This document shows, piece by piece, positions 55,584-64,000 of a stretch of 64,000 nucleotides of DNA; positions within the stretch are counted from its first letter, which is position 1; every line of letters begins with the position of its first letter. The position numbers and the translations under genes were made by a program. The notes beneath the pieces were generated by a model. That model made no database searches, had not been told where the DNA came from, and saw nothing but the letters and a program-made list of their open reading frames with translations. The stretch is from Bremerella cremea (GTDB taxonomy: Bacteria > Planctomycetota > Planctomycetia > Pirellulales > Pirellulaceae), in the NCBI RefSeq assembly GCF_003335505.1, contig NZ_QPEX01000034.1, forward strand, positions 124,001 to 188,000, read 5' to 3'.

Positions 55584-56515
55584 TTTGCAGGAATGATCAT
55601 TTCATAGTAGTAGGCAGTCCCGCTTGGGCGATCGTAGACAAGCGAAATATACCGGTTGCCAAGCCTCCAGGTCGCACGGAAACCTTTTGTTACGGTGAAT
55701 GTGTCTCCGAGCAGGTGTTGTTCGTAGCTGGGTGTGCTGATCTGTTCGGGTGTCGTGATCTCTTCCAGATTCAAATGATCGTCAGCGTGGTTTTTGTGTA
55801 GCCAGTTCTTCAGGACCTTTTCATCCACGACGAACGTGGCACGCGCTACGCCGAAGCGGTTTCGCTGGTAGGTAATATCTTGCGCCCCGGTCGGCAGGGG
55901 CAAAGGAACGTCAGCGACGGAGGCGTTTTCGATGTACAGGGCCGGATTACGGTGGGCCTGGTAACTGGCCGGGGCAACGACGACGGCCAACAGAATACAC
56001 AGCCCCAAGATTTCCATCAGCGAGAACGCGAACCTTTTCTTTTCGTCTGATTGTTTGGCGTAGGCTTGTAACTTGAAAACCCAATGGAAGTTCACGCCAA
56101 AAGAAGCGAGACCGTAGATCACGATGTAGGGAAAAAAGGAGGTAGACTCGGCGATGAAATCGGTTACGGAAACGTCTCCTGCAAGAGAAAGTAAAACAGG
56201 AGCAACGGTCTTCACGGCCAGTAACAGGATCAGGCTAAAACTAGGCAGAGTACCTCCGAGCCAAGCGCCGAATAAACTCCGATGAAACGTCCCCAGATAC
56301 TGCATGATTGTGGTGCCGAGGCCGACGAGCGTGATCATGACGCAGAACATTGTGAAGGGAGACGCCGGCCAGACGAATTCCAGGCCGATCAGCCCTACGG
56401 CGGCCGTGACCGCGCCGAGTGCCATATTGACCAGCGAAATAGCGATCAGCAGCCACGAAGGACGAGGTGGCGCAAGATTGGTTTCTGCCGGAGCTTCGGT
56501 AGTGCTAATGGTCAT
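55580..56515 (-). CDS. Distant paralog 6 of the membrane-protein array, with C-terminal domain
   Basis: 311 aa. The membrane part has the family loop MQYLGTFHRSLFGAW and block FAFSLMEILGLCILLAVVVAP, then the same soluble C-terminal domain as paralog 3 (PTGAQDITYQRNRFG ... YISLVYDRPSGTAYYYEM). It therefore connects this gene pair to the array at 45.5-48.8 kb, although 6.8 kb of unrelated genes lie between them. Followed by an ATGA overlap to a small ORF. Confidence 0.78.
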   Translation of the reverse strand: MTISTTEAPAETNLAPPRPSWLLIAISLVNMALGAVTAAVGLIGLEFVWPASPFTMFCVMITLVGLGTTIMQYLGTFHRSLFGAWLGGTLPSFSLILLLAVKTVAPVLLSLAGDVSVTDFIAESTSFFPYIVIYGLASFGVNFHWVFKLQAYAKQSDEKKRFAFSLMEILGLCILLAVVVAPASYQAHRNPALYIENASVADVPLPLPTGAQDITYQRNRFGVARATFVVDEKVLKNWLHKNHADDHLNLEEITTPEQISTPSYEQHLLGDTFTVTKGFRATWRLGNRYISLVYDRPSGTAYYYEMIIPAK

Positions 56516-56520
56516 CGGGG

Positions 56521-57174
56521 CTACTTCACGGCAGGCGTTCGGTCGATTTTAAATTTGACTTTCGTCCCTTCCTTCGTGCCGAAACTCCATTCGAAGCGGA
56601 AGTTGGCATGGGGGACGCGGGGGTTGTCTTTGGCCAGCAGCGGCACACCGGTTACTTCGCCGCCACGCGATTCGCGCTGAACGAGTTCTCGGATCGCATC
56701 TGGCATGCGCTGGGGCAATGCGATGTCGCCTGGGCCTGCTTCCTCGGCGGGTGGCTCTTCTTCTTTCGGTTTTTCACGCAGCCGTTTGCTGAGTAGCTTT
56801 CCGTCGACACTGACACACAAATCGTACGGCTGTTGGTCGTAGGTGACTTCAATCCAGTAAACCTCGGCCGTGCCTCCCCAATCTTTGTTCCGCAATTTCT
56901 TTTCCAGCAGCTTGCTTTGCAGTGTGCCGTCGGCGTGGACTTTGGTTTCGTACCACATGTTGTCCATCTTGTAGACCACGCGATAAAGGGTGCTATCGTC
57001 GCTGGCGATTGGCTCGACCTGGGGAATCTGCAAATCGTGTAGTTCTCGCGCGATGGTCGCTTGGACAGGCTCTGGACATTCGGCGAGATCGAGCTTCGGT
57101 AACGCTTCGTCTGCCAACGAGGCCTGGCCCCAGATCGCTAAGAGCAAAACCGTAAATCCGTGGCTTCGCGTCAT
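56521..57174 (-). CDS. Secreted unknown protein
   Basis: 217 aa from ATG 57172-57174, preceded by AAGGAG. A signal peptide (about 1-21, TVLLLAIWGQASLADEA) is followed by a PepSY-like region (VYKMDNMWYETKVHADGTLQ), then a Glu/Pro-rich linker (KPKEEEPPAEEAGPG), and a basic C-terminus. The start of paralog 7 and the end of paralog 6 flank it closely, so the three are probably co-transcribed. I do not recognise it; it may be a small envelope protein. Confidence 0.65.
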   Translation of the reverse strand: MTRSHGFTVLLLAIWGQASLADEALPKLDLAECPEPVQATIARELHDLQIPQVEPIASDDSTLYRVVYKMDNMWYETKVHADGTLQSKLLEKKLRNKDWGGTAEVYWIEVTYDQQPYDLCVSVDGKLLSKRLREKPKEEEPPAEEAGPGDIALPQRMPDAIRELVQRESRGGEVTGVPLLAKDNPRVPHANFRFEWSFGTKEGTKVKFKIDRTPAVK

Positions 57175-57263
57175 GTTAAGACTCCTTTCAATCAATCGGG
57201 GGGATCAATACCAGTCGCCAATCTATCGGCCTGAATCGTCGCTCGCAACTATTTGACGTTACT

Positions 57264-57830
57264 TCAACGCTGCGAGAAGAAGGCAGTCCCACCCAGCACT
57301 ATCGCAATTGCCAGGGTGATTCCCATGATTTCCAACAAGCTGAACCGCCAGGGCCAACCAACGGGGGGCCCAGCTTGCTCTGCTCTTTGAAGTTGCTTCC
57401 AACGGAAGTAGTTCATAACCGAAGTGCTTGTCAAAAAAACAACAACACCTAGCATGCTGGCCAGCGTTGTCAGCAACTCGACCTGAGAGATTTTGGAAGA
57501 CCACAGTTCACGAGTTGCAAACACCGTGGGAAGAAACACGAGAAAAGCCATAACACCAAAGAAGATCATACAGAAACGAGCACCGAATGGACTCGCCCGA
57601 AAGGTCCCCAAGTATTGCTGCATGGCAACCATGCCAGGGCCTATCAGAGCGACCAAGCATGTCAGGGTGGTAAGAAAAAGGTGTGGATGGTCGAACCCAA
57701 CCGCCAGCAGCATGCCAGAGAACCATAAACAGGCGACCATCGAAGGAATCGAGATCGCAATCAGTAGCCACGAGGGGCGTGTCACTGCGGGCGAGGTTTG
57801 AGCTGCTGCAATTTCCTGTTCGTCATCCAT
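57264..57830 (-). CDS. Distant paralog 7 of the membrane-protein array
   Basis: 188 aa from ATG 57828-57830 (MDDEQEIAAA). It has about five hydrophobic segments, the loop MQQYLGTFRASPFGARF, and block WRFSLLEIMGITLAIAIVLG, the best match in the window to the C-terminal block of paralog 6. It lacks the soluble domain. The upstream frame has 51 more codons without coding character. Confidence 0.75.
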   Translation of the reverse strand: MDDEQEIAAAQTSPAVTRPSWLLIAISIPSMVACLWFSGMLLAVGFDHPHLFLTTLTCLVALIGPGMVAMQQYLGTFRASPFGARFCMIFFGVMAFLVFLPTVFATRELWSSKISQVELLTTLASMLGVVVFLTSTSVMNYFRWKQLQRAEQAGPPVGWPWRFSLLEIMGITLAIAIVLGGTAFFSQR

Positions 57831-58662
57831 GCCGCCAAGATACTTGCCGCTGCTAGCGTGGGCAAACGTAAAACTAGGATGAAAAGTCTGAACCAGCGAG
57901 ATAGCAGTGGTGACTAATATCACCGCTGCTGTAGCCCCCAATATCTGTTGATAACCCACCACCGGTACGGGCATCCGTGGCACAACTGGCAGAATCGCTG
58001 GTGGCCTTTTTAATGGCCCATGCGAATAATTCTGGATGATAGGATCAGCCGCTAGCCCCTCAATACGCCGTTAAAGTCAGAATAACTCCTCCAAACGGCG
58101 CGGTGCGTTGGGTGTGATTTTGAAGATCGCGCCAAACAGATCGGAAAGATGCTAAAGAAAGTACCCCCGAAACTTCGAAATTAACTCTCGGAAGGTCTGT
58201 TACACGCTTCCTGATTGCAGCACTTGTTGCAGTTGGAAAGAGTTAGCAGCCGGCCAAGGGGGGAATCTTTAACAAACCAATACTGCGCCATGGGTGTGAC
58301 CTCATCCGTGACGACAGTTGTTCTGTTTCGGTTCTCCCACTGGTCACCGTATCGCCGACCGCTGCGTGATAGGTGAGCCAGGTTGGTTCGTAAGAACTGC
58401 CCTGGTGAATCATTCCCAAGTAGTGGCTCTTTGGTTTCCGCTTGAACGGCACGGTTCAGAAGGATCTGAGTACGAGCCACAAGAGAAGCAGCGTTTGTAG
58501 CGCCCTGACCCAGACATCGAAGGATTGCGACTCTGCCCATAGCCATGTGCGAGGGATCGCCAGAAGAGTCCAAGACGAAGATGAGGGGCGATTTTCGTGT
58601 TTCCGCCAGAACCGGAAACACTGTGGAGGTCAACTCAACGAAAGAGTAATGGAGAGCCTGTG
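57831..58662. other. Region without a confident gene
   Basis: 832 bases. A 150-codon minus-strand frame (58181-58633) has odd composition, and a Cys-rich end (CNKCCNQEACN) but no family match; I do not call it. The promoter of the HTH gene at 58663 and of paralog 7 should be here. Confidence 0.4.
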
Positions 58663-59235
58663 ATGAAGGTCTTCACAACAGGACAGGTCGCAAAGATCTG
58701 CAAAGTGGCCCCCCGCACTGTGAGCAAGTGGTTCGATTCGGGCCGACTTAAGGGGTATCGTATTCCTGGATCCCAGGACCGACGAATCCCGCGGGAATAT
58801 TTGATCAAGTTCCTGAAAGAACACGGAATGCCCCTTGGCGACCTGGAAGACGAAGCCATGGCCAAGGTGCTTATCGTCGCTCAGGACCAAGTATTGGTTG
58901 AAAATTTGCGTCGCGAACTTCCGCTCGAAAAAGCATTCAAGGTCTGCGTGGCCGCGAGTGGTTTTGAGGCGGGAATTCAAGCCGAAGGTTTTCACCCGGA
59001 CTGCATTATCGTGGACTTCTCGATCGGTCGTATCGAGGCGTTGCAGATTTGCCAGAATCTGCGTCGGAATCCCGATTTTTCGGAAACGATTCTGATTGCC
59101 TTGCTACCCGACGATGGAAGCTCAATGAGCTTCGATCGATCCACGATCAATGAGACGTTCAAGAAGCCGTTCGACGCGGCTTTGCTGGCAGAACGCCTAC
59201 GAACCTTGATCGGTGCTAAGAAGGAACTGGTCTAA
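58663..59235 (+). CDS. HTH (excisionase/MerR-like) and degenerate receiver protein
   Basis: 190 aa from ATG 58663. The N-terminal 60 residues form an HTH_17 helix-turn-helix (FTTGQVAKICKVAPRTVSKWFDSGRLKGYRIPGSQDRRIPREYLIKFL). The remainder resembles a response-regulator receiver (KVLIVAQDQVLVENLRREL, CIIVDFSIGRIEALQICQNLR, KKPFDAALLAERL): the phosphoacceptor-like Asp in VDF and late Lys are present, but the acidic pair near the start is reduced to one residue in VAQD. It thus may be a pseudo-receiver. No histidine kinase is nearby. Confidence 0.85.
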   Translation: MKVFTTGQVAKICKVAPRTVSKWFDSGRLKGYRIPGSQDRRIPREYLIKFLKEHGMPLGDLEDEAMAKVLIVAQDQVLVENLRRELPLEKAFKVCVAASGFEAGIQAEGFHPDCIIVDFSIGRIEALQICQNLRRNPDFSETILIALLPDDGSSMSFDRSTINETFKKPFDAALLAERLRTLIGAKKELV

Positions 59236-59269
59236 GACCAAGCCTTCGGGGTTACCACAATCCGAGCTT

Positions 59270-59305
59270 AAAAAGACGCCGCGATGAATTTCGCGGCGTC
59301 TTTTT
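59270..59305 (+). terminator. Terminator of the HTH/receiver gene
   Basis: Perfect stem AAAAAGACGCCGCGA (59270-59284) and TCGCGGCGTCTTTTT (59291-59305), followed by more Ts. It lies 34 nt after the stop codon. Confidence 0.9.
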
Positions 59306-59557
59306 TTATGGATTGTTCCCAGGTATTCCGTGTTATGCCGACCATTTGTCCTGCGGTTTCGCCTAAGGAAAGGGGAAGAGTCGCCCCCCGCAATCCCTCG
59401 ATTTTTTCGAGCAGACAAGGAGCTTGCATTGGTCTTGCGTGTACCCTAGACGGGTGGTGCGGGTTGGCCGCTCAGGAAATCCTGGGAACGCCCCTACTGG
59501 AAATTGCTAAATCGACTTAACATGGAGGGTTTCGCGGTTTTAGGTTGGGGGATTCCC

Positions 59558-60040
59558 ATGGCCGATTTCACGCATCTCGATAGCTCTGGCGCGGCCCACA
59601 TGGTCGATGTCGGACAGAAGCAGCCGACGGTTCGAGAAGCCGTGGCTGAGGCGTGCGTGACGATGCTGGCCGAAACCGGGGAAGCCATCCGCGAAAACCA
59701 GAACAAAAAGGGAGAGGTCCTGCAGGTCGCACGCTTGGCCGGTATCATGGCTGCGAAGCGAACCGATGAACTGATCCCGCTGTGCCATGGACTGCCGTTG
59801 GAAAGTTTGGACATCGTGTTTAAGTTCGACGATCTAACAAACTTGCGAATCACCGCGACAGCTCGCGTGACCGCCAAAACAGGCGTAGAAATGGAAGCCA
59901 TGACGGCGGCATCCGTTGCTGCCCTCACGGTGTACGACATGTGCAAGGCGATCGATCGTGGCATGGAAATCCGTCAAGTTCGCCTGATGAAGAAGTCTGG
60001 CGGCAAGTCGGGTACGTACGTGCGAGAGAACAATCCTTAG
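59558..60040 (+). CDS. moaC: Cyclic pyranopterin monophosphate synthase
   Basis: Second step of molybdenum cofactor synthesis, 160 aa from ATG 59558 (MADFTHLD, preceded by GGGGGA), the usual MoaC length. AAHMVDVGQK starts the fold; the active site region IPLCHGLPLESLDIVFKF has Gly where most MoaC have Pro in 'LCHPLPL', and ATARVTAKTGVEMEAMTAAS and TVYDMCKAIDRGM are conserved. The Gly substitution occurs in some planctomycetes. No other moa gene is adjacent. Confidence 0.95.
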   Translation: MADFTHLDSSGAAHMVDVGQKQPTVREAVAEACVTMLAETGEAIRENQNKKGEVLQVARLAGIMAAKRTDELIPLCHGLPLESLDIVFKFDDLTNLRITATARVTAKTGVEMEAMTAASVAALTVYDMCKAIDRGMEIRQVRLMKKSGGKSGTYVRENNP

Positions 60041-60053
60041 GAGGTCGTTGGAA

Positions 60054-60148
60054 GTTTTCAGGGTTCCGTCTTCAGCAAGGGAGGAAGAATGACGTTATGT
60101 GCATTTCCTTGCCGATTGCTGAAGACAGAACGCTGAACACGGAAAACT
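60054..60148. repeat. Palindromic intergenic repeat (TTTTCAG/TTCAGC type)
   Basis: Left GTTTTCAGGGTTCCGTCTTC (60054 on) and right GAAGACAGAACGCTGAACAC to 60148 pair imperfectly around a central stretch that includes AGGGAGGAAGAATGACG. It uses the same TTTTCAG/GTTCAG words as the repeat at 19216. Confidence 0.6.
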
Positions 60149-60168
60149 AGACGAAAGTCAAACTGAAC

Positions 60169-61176
60169 GTGAATCCCGCTACTAATCAAACATCGTCGGC
60201 TCCTGAAGCTGGAACATTGATGCGTTGCTATGGCGGGATCGAATCGGATCTGGCCGAGGTCGAGGCAATACTCAAGCGGGAAATGTCCTCGAAGTTCCCT
60301 GCGGTTAGCGATATTGTTTCCTATGGATACTTGCTGGGGGGTAAGCGACTTCGACCTGCCTTGGTCCTTCTTTGCGGTCAAGCTTGGAGCAAGTTGACCC
60401 CTGCCCATCACAAGCTTGGCGCGGTGCTGGAAATGGTTCATACCGCCACGCTGATCCACGACGATGTGCTCGATGGGGCCGAAACTCGACGCCATTTGCC
60501 AACGATTCATCATCGCTGGGGAACCGAGTCGAGCGTCTTGGTGGGCGACTTCCTCTTCACCCATGCGTTCTACCTGGCCAGCACGCTTCCCACGACGTTG
60601 GCGGCTCGCAAGATTGGTCAGGCGACCAATGTCGTCTGCGAAGGGGAACTGCGTCAGATCACGACCAAGGGGCGCTTCGACCTGAGCGAAGACGAATACC
60701 TTTCGATCATCGAAGCCAAGACCGCCGTGCTTTGTCAGTGTGCTTGCGAACTGGGGGCGACTTATGCCGAGTCGCCGGAAGAGGCTGGCCAGCAAGCGGC
60801 TGAGTATGGTCGCTGCTTGGGAATCGCTTTTCAGATTGTCGACGACTTGCTCGACATCGAAGGAGACACCGACCAGACCGGCAAGACCTTAGGAACCGAT
60901 TTGGCCCAGCGCAAGCCGACCTTACCGCTGATCCACGCGTTGAAGGTTGCACCGACCGCAACCAAAACCAAGATGCTGGAAGTGCTCGGTTCTGCGGAGC
61001 CTTCTCCTGGCCAAATTCAAGCTTGGCTAGAAGAATTCGACAGCGCCGCCTACGCCCGCGAGACGGCGATCAGTTATGTCGAAACGGCGCTTTCGTCGAT
61101 CTCGCAGTGGCCCGATAACGACGCCACCGCAGCCCTCCGCCAATTGGCCGAGTTCGTTCTCAAACGCTGCTATTAA
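60169..61176 (+). CDS. Polyprenyl diphosphate synthase
   Basis: Trans-prenyltransferase making the isoprenoid tail of quinones, 335 aa. First aspartate-rich motif TLIHDDVLDGAETRRHLPTI (DDxxD), second QIVDDLLDIEGD, plus LLGGKRLRPALVLL. These match octaprenyl/heptaprenyl synthases. The start is GTG 60169 by frame; an ATG at 60220 (MRCYGGIESDL) is the better start in view of homologous starts. It is convergent with map, with 9 bases between the stops. Confidence 0.92.
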   Translation: MNPATNQTSSAPEAGTLMRCYGGIESDLAEVEAILKREMSSKFPAVSDIVSYGYLLGGKRLRPALVLLCGQAWSKLTPAHHKLGAVLEMVHTATLIHDDVLDGAETRRHLPTIHHRWGTESSVLVGDFLFTHAFYLASTLPTTLAARKIGQATNVVCEGELRQITTKGRFDLSEDEYLSIIEAKTAVLCQCACELGATYAESPEEAGQQAAEYGRCLGIAFQIVDDLLDIEGDTDQTGKTLGTDLAQRKPTLPLIHALKVAPTATKTKMLEVLGSAEPSPGQIQAWLEEFDSAAYARETAISYVETALSSISQWPDNDATAALRQLAEFVLKRCY

Positions 61177-61185
61177 CGCTTCCCG

Positions 61186-61944
61186 TTATCGAGCGTCGGC
61201 AGAGAGCGTGGCGATAATTGGTGCGCCGCGTGTGACAATAACCGTGTGCTCGAATTGAGCGGTCAAATTCTCTGGGTGGGCGATCAGTGTCCACCCATCC
61301 TTCGCTTCGATCAGATGGGTGCTTCGAGTCGAAAGAAACGGCTCGATAGCGATGACCTGGCCTAACTTCAAACGACGTTGATCGTTCCGATTGAAATAGC
61401 CAGAGATGCCTTCGGGCTCTTCGTGAAGACTTCGCCCGATGCCATGACCACCGACGTTTCGAACCGTTTGAAAGCCGTGCGTTTTCGCAATCTGCTCGAT
61501 CGCATGGCCGATCCGATTGACCGGCGCCCCCGCTCTGGCTTCATGCATCGCGTTGTCTAAAGCCAACTGCGTGGCGTGGCATAGCCTCGCTTTTACGTCA
61601 CTGATGGGCGGGACAACGATTGTGCCGCCGGTATCCGCAAAGTAGCCGTCGAGTTCCGCCGAGACATCGACGTTGACGATATCCCCTGCCTGAATGATGC
61701 GCGGGCCAGGGATACCATGGGCGGCTTCTTCATTCACGCTAATGCAAGTCGAACCAGGGAAATCGTAAGTAATACGTGGGGCAGACCGGGCGCCCATCCG
61801 GTCGAGCAGGCTGCCACCGAGTGCGTCGAGTTCCATCGTCGTGATGCCTGGCTCAATGGCACTCAGCATTTTGTCGCGGACGTAAGCAACCACCTGACCG
61901 GCGTTAAGTACCCCGTTCATGTCATCCTGATTTTCAATGGTCAT
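61186..61944 (-). CDS. map: Methionine aminopeptidase type I
   Basis: Removes N-terminal methionine from nascent proteins, 252 aa from ATG 61942-61944. The metal ligands fit the family: Asp93 and Asp104 (NVDVSAELDGYFADTGG), His167 (GGHGIGRSLHEEP), Glu201 (AIEPFLS) and Glu232 (AQFEHTV), in the normal spacing. It stands alone. Confidence 0.96.
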   Translation of the reverse strand: MTIENQDDMNGVLNAGQVVAYVRDKMLSAIEPGITTMELDALGGSLLDRMGARSAPRITYDFPGSTCISVNEEAAHGIPGPRIIQAGDIVNVDVSAELDGYFADTGGTIVVPPISDVKARLCHATQLALDNAMHEARAGAPVNRIGHAIEQIAKTHGFQTVRNVGGHGIGRSLHEEPEGISGYFNRNDQRRLKLGQVIAIEPFLSTRSTHLIEAKDGWTLIAHPENLTAQFEHTVIVTRGAPIIATLSADAR

Positions 61945-62214
61945 GGGGCACTCGATTTTCAAACGATGAGGAACAGGGCTGACAATCACAGAGAAACGCT
62001 TCCAAGTAATATTACTGGAACTGACCGGCGACCAGTACCCCTTCGGGCAGACTGGCCTGGCGAGGGCATGTCGCTGGAAAAGATTCTTCGGTTGGTCGTC
62101 TGATAGGCAAGCAAAGCCAACCGCTGGTTGTTAAGATATCTTGGAAGAATCCCGCCTCCTTGCTCTTACGTTCTGTTAAGAAACGACCTCCACCGAATAG
62201 GAATCGACCTCATC

Positions 62215-63264
62215 ATGACGCATGCCTATCGCATCTGTACGACGTTCATCTTGTTGACTGGCTTCTTTTGCTGGACGGCTCAAGCTCAGGAAAACGAGAG
62301 CCCAAATCCAAGGAGTCAAGGCAACGGCGATTTTGTCGTTGGGCCTGAATACCAGATCGACCCTGCTCTGACCGATCAAGGAAATCCACAGGGAAAGTAT
62401 TTTCAATTTTCGATGCCGCTGGCGGAAAGCAAGATTTTCGACGGCAAAGATACCACGCTCGACCCGAAGAAGAAGGTTCGTAAGGAGCGAAAGATCTTCG
62501 TCTACATTCCGGCGGAATATAAAGATGGTACGAAGGCACCGATCTTGGTCATGTTGGATGGTCCCAGTCGGATGAATCTGGTGCGTAACGCGCTCGATAA
62601 TCTAACGATTGCGAAAGATCCTGCCCGTCGCTTGCCCCCATTCATTGCGATTGGTGTCGAGAACGGTGGGGACGACAGCAAAGGCAGCCAACGCGGTTTG
62701 GAGTACGACACGATGTCAGATCGCTTTGCCCGTTTCATTAACGACGAAGTCTTGCCGGCCGTGTTGAACAACAAGGAGATCCGAGCCGCTTATCCTCACT
62801 TGGCGTTTACCGAAGATCCGTGGGGCAAGGGAATCATGGGCTGCAGTTCCGGCGGTGCGGCGGCGCTGACGGCCGGTTGGTTCCGCCCTGATCTGTTCCG
62901 CCGCATCATTACCTACTCGGGCACTTTTGTGGATCAACAGGACGACGACGCGCCGGAAGAAAAAGATTACCCGCTGGGTGCCTGGGAATATCACTCGAGT
63001 ATGAAGCTGATCGAGAACAGCGAAAAGAAACCGCTCCGCATCTTCACCCACGTTTCCGAAAACGACAACCGTGCGAAAGACCCGGAAGAGACCTATCACA
63101 ACTGGGTGATGGCCAATTACCGCACGGCGGAAGCACTGCAGAAGAAAGGTTACGATTACCGCTTCGTCTTCAGCAAAGCAACCCGTCACTGCGACGGCAA
63201 CGTCTATGACTTAACCCTGGCCGATACGCTGGTTTGGATGTGGCAGGGTTACGAACCGAATTAG
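62215..63264 (+). CDS. Secreted esterase, alpha/beta-hydrolase (esterase D-like)
   Basis: Secreted esterase, 349 aa from ATG 62215. Signal peptide MTHAYRICTTFILLTGFFCW (cut after AQAQ). The catalytic serine is in GIMGCSSGGAAAL (G-x-S-x-G-type, Ser211), with a Trp/Phe-rich body (TAGWFRPDLFRRIITYSGTF) and probable His in KATRHCDGNVYD. Resembles the putative esterase/enterochelin esterase group; the substrate is unknown, but carbohydrate esters are common for this family in planctomycetes. The open frame extends 29 codons upstream without coding character. Confidence 0.85.
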   Translation: MTHAYRICTTFILLTGFFCWTAQAQENESPNPRSQGNGDFVVGPEYQIDPALTDQGNPQGKYFQFSMPLAESKIFDGKDTTLDPKKKVRKERKIFVYIPAEYKDGTKAPILVMLDGPSRMNLVRNALDNLTIAKDPARRLPPFIAIGVENGGDDSKGSQRGLEYDTMSDRFARFINDEVLPAVLNNKEIRAAYPHLAFTEDPWGKGIMGCSSGGAAALTAGWFRPDLFRRIITYSGTFVDQQDDDAPEEKDYPLGAWEYHSSMKLIENSEKKPLRIFTHVSENDNRAKDPEETYHNWVMANYRTAEALQKKGYDYRFVFSKATRHCDGNVYDLTLADTLVWMWQGYEPN

Positions 63265-63305
63265 CCATCTTGCTGCAGTGCGAAGAGTAGACAAACCCAA
63301 AAAGG

Positions 63306-63340
63306 GTGCCCAACCTTTTTTAGCTTGAAGGTTTGGGCAC
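63306..63340. terminator. Hairpin overlapping the nrdR stop codon
   Basis: GTGCCCAACCTT (63306-63317) pairs with AAGGTTTGGGCAC (63328-63340) with one bulge, and the nrdR stop codon (63320-63322) lies in its loop. On the minus strand it is followed by CCTTTTTGGG. It can end both nrdR and the convergent esterase transcript. Confidence 0.7.
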
Positions 63341-63802
63341 GCTGGGGGCGTACTTCTTTAGCATCGGTTGTAGCTCGTCGACGAAGTCGCGGACGTCTTT
63401 GAACTCGCGATAGACGCTCGCAAAACGGACATAGGCTACCTGATCGATCCCATGCAGATGCTGCATGACCATTTCACCGATTTGGCGGCTTTCGATTTCC
63501 CCTTCGTACTGCGAATAGATTTCGCTTTCGACGGCAGCCACGATCGCTTCGATTTGGGCTTCGCTGATGGGGCGTTTCCAGCAGGCCAACGCTAAACCGC
63601 GTTTGATCTTCTCAGGAGCAAACGGTTCGCGGACGTTGTCCTTTTTGACAATCTTGATGTCGAGTTCCTCAACCCGTTCGTAAGTCGTATAACGACGCTT
63701 ACAGTCCAGGCACTCCCTCCGGCGGCGGATCGAGAAACTGTCTTGACTGGCGCGAGAATCGATCACTCGGTCGTGATCCGCTCGACAAAACGGGCATCGC
63801 AT
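63320..63802 (-). CDS. nrdR: Transcriptional repressor NrdR
   Basis: ATP/dATP-responsive repressor of ribonucleotide reductase genes, 160 aa, the usual length. The N-terminal zinc ribbon is CPFC (Cys3/Cys6) with CLDC (Cys31/Cys34), and the segment RRRRECLDCKRRYTTYE is diagnostic. The ATP-cone domain covers about residues 47-137 (VKKDNVREPFAPEKIKRGL). No nrd gene is in the window, and I did not identify NrdR boxes. Confidence 0.97.
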   Translation of the reverse strand: MRCPFCRADHDRVIDSRASQDSFSIRRRRECLDCKRRYTTYERVEELDIKIVKKDNVREPFAPEKIKRGLALACWKRPISEAQIEAIVAAVESEIYSQYEGEIESRQIGEMVMQHLHGIDQVAYVRFASVYREFKDVRDFVDELQPMLKKYAPSVPKPSS

Positions 63803-64000
63803 AGGGCTTACTCGGAAACAGGAAAACGCTGCAAGAATATTTCAACGCGTTCACCAAGGAAACGACTTGAATCTTCATAGTGTGGCCTGAAGTGGCCAAT
63901 TGAGCAAGCTAAGTATCGAACTACTAACAAGATAACCTGTATTTCCGTACATTGTCTCCAGCACGGCATTTGGCAAAAGTCATTCGATCAGATGCTTTTT
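63803..64000. other. Right end of the window, no gene seen
   Basis: 198 bases with no credible ORF or repeat. Probably the nrdR promoter region and the start of the next intergenic stretch. Confidence 0.3.

Noticed and set aside
58181..58633. 150-codon minus-strand ORF
   Set aside because: Unusual composition, no family pattern, and it covers the likely promoter region of the HTH/receiver gene.

Overview
The window looks like a chromosomal segment of a planctomycete, most likely a Pirellulales member of the Blastopirellula/Bremerella type. The evidence is protein content, not any database match: a DUF1559 protein with a prepilin-type leader, a PEP-CTERM protein, a BBP7-like beta-barrel, a Tat-exported Gfo/Idh/MocA oxidoreductase, a large SGNH hydrolase/esterase complement, and many dispersed palindromic intergenic repeats. 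Most genes are moderately GC-rich. Two stretches differ: an AT-rich patch at about 26.1-27.6 kb around an orphan ParA-like gene, and an accessory block at about 48.8-53.5 kb.

Layout. 0-4.4 kb: the 3' part of an SF1 (UPF1/IGHMBP2-like) helicase, a Tat-exported oxidoreductase, and an SGNH hydrolase followed by a YwqG-like protein. 4.5-8.0 kb: DUF1559 protein, ribosomal protein bS21 and class II photolyase, separated by repeats. 8.4-17.2 kb: a membrane-anchored unknown, an SRPBCC/TIGR01777 fusion, an NAD-type isocitrate dehydrogenase, a divergent SixA / Ppx-CHAD polyphosphate-related cluster, and an isochorismatase-like hydrolase. 17.3-24.5 kb: hslV-hslU, thiL-tsaE, an HtrA-like protease, a proline-rich probable lipoprotein and an SDR reductase. 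24.6-27.6 kb: a duplicated structured repeat, a decayed pstS fragment and the orphan ParA. 27.6-32 kb: fliG, cheX, and an operon of OleB-like hydrolase, CitG-like protein and a PTPS/QueD-family enzyme. 32-38 kb: PEP-CTERM protein, MtfA peptidase, small membrane protein, BBP7 barrel, DUF2809 protein and a CehA/McbA-like protein without its metal motif. 38-45.5 kb: dnaJ-like gene, rnpA-yidD, a FlgI-like/HEAT protein and smc. 45.5-48.8 kb: a tandem operon of five paralogous membrane proteins, with two more copies at 55.6-57.8 kb. 48.8-53.5 kb: accessory genes (zinc ribbon, DUF2314, DUF6193-like, unknowns), a decayed paralog and a hairpin element. 53.6-64 kb: YtcJ-like amidohydrolase, HTH/degenerate-receiver protein, moaC, polyprenyl synthase, map, esterase and nrdR.

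Functional links visible from gene order: HslV/HslU form one protease; SixA, Ppx and CHAD all act on or bind phosphate compounds or polyphosphate; ThiL and TsaE share an operon without shared chemistry; FliG, CheX and the FlgI-like protein point to flagellar motility; RnpA and YidD are translationally coupled. The most unusual features are the paralogous membrane-protein array with its decayed segmental copy, the 530-bp near-identical duplicated palindromic element, and the OleB/CitG/PTPS operon. I found no rRNA, tRNA, CRISPR array or intact insertion sequence.
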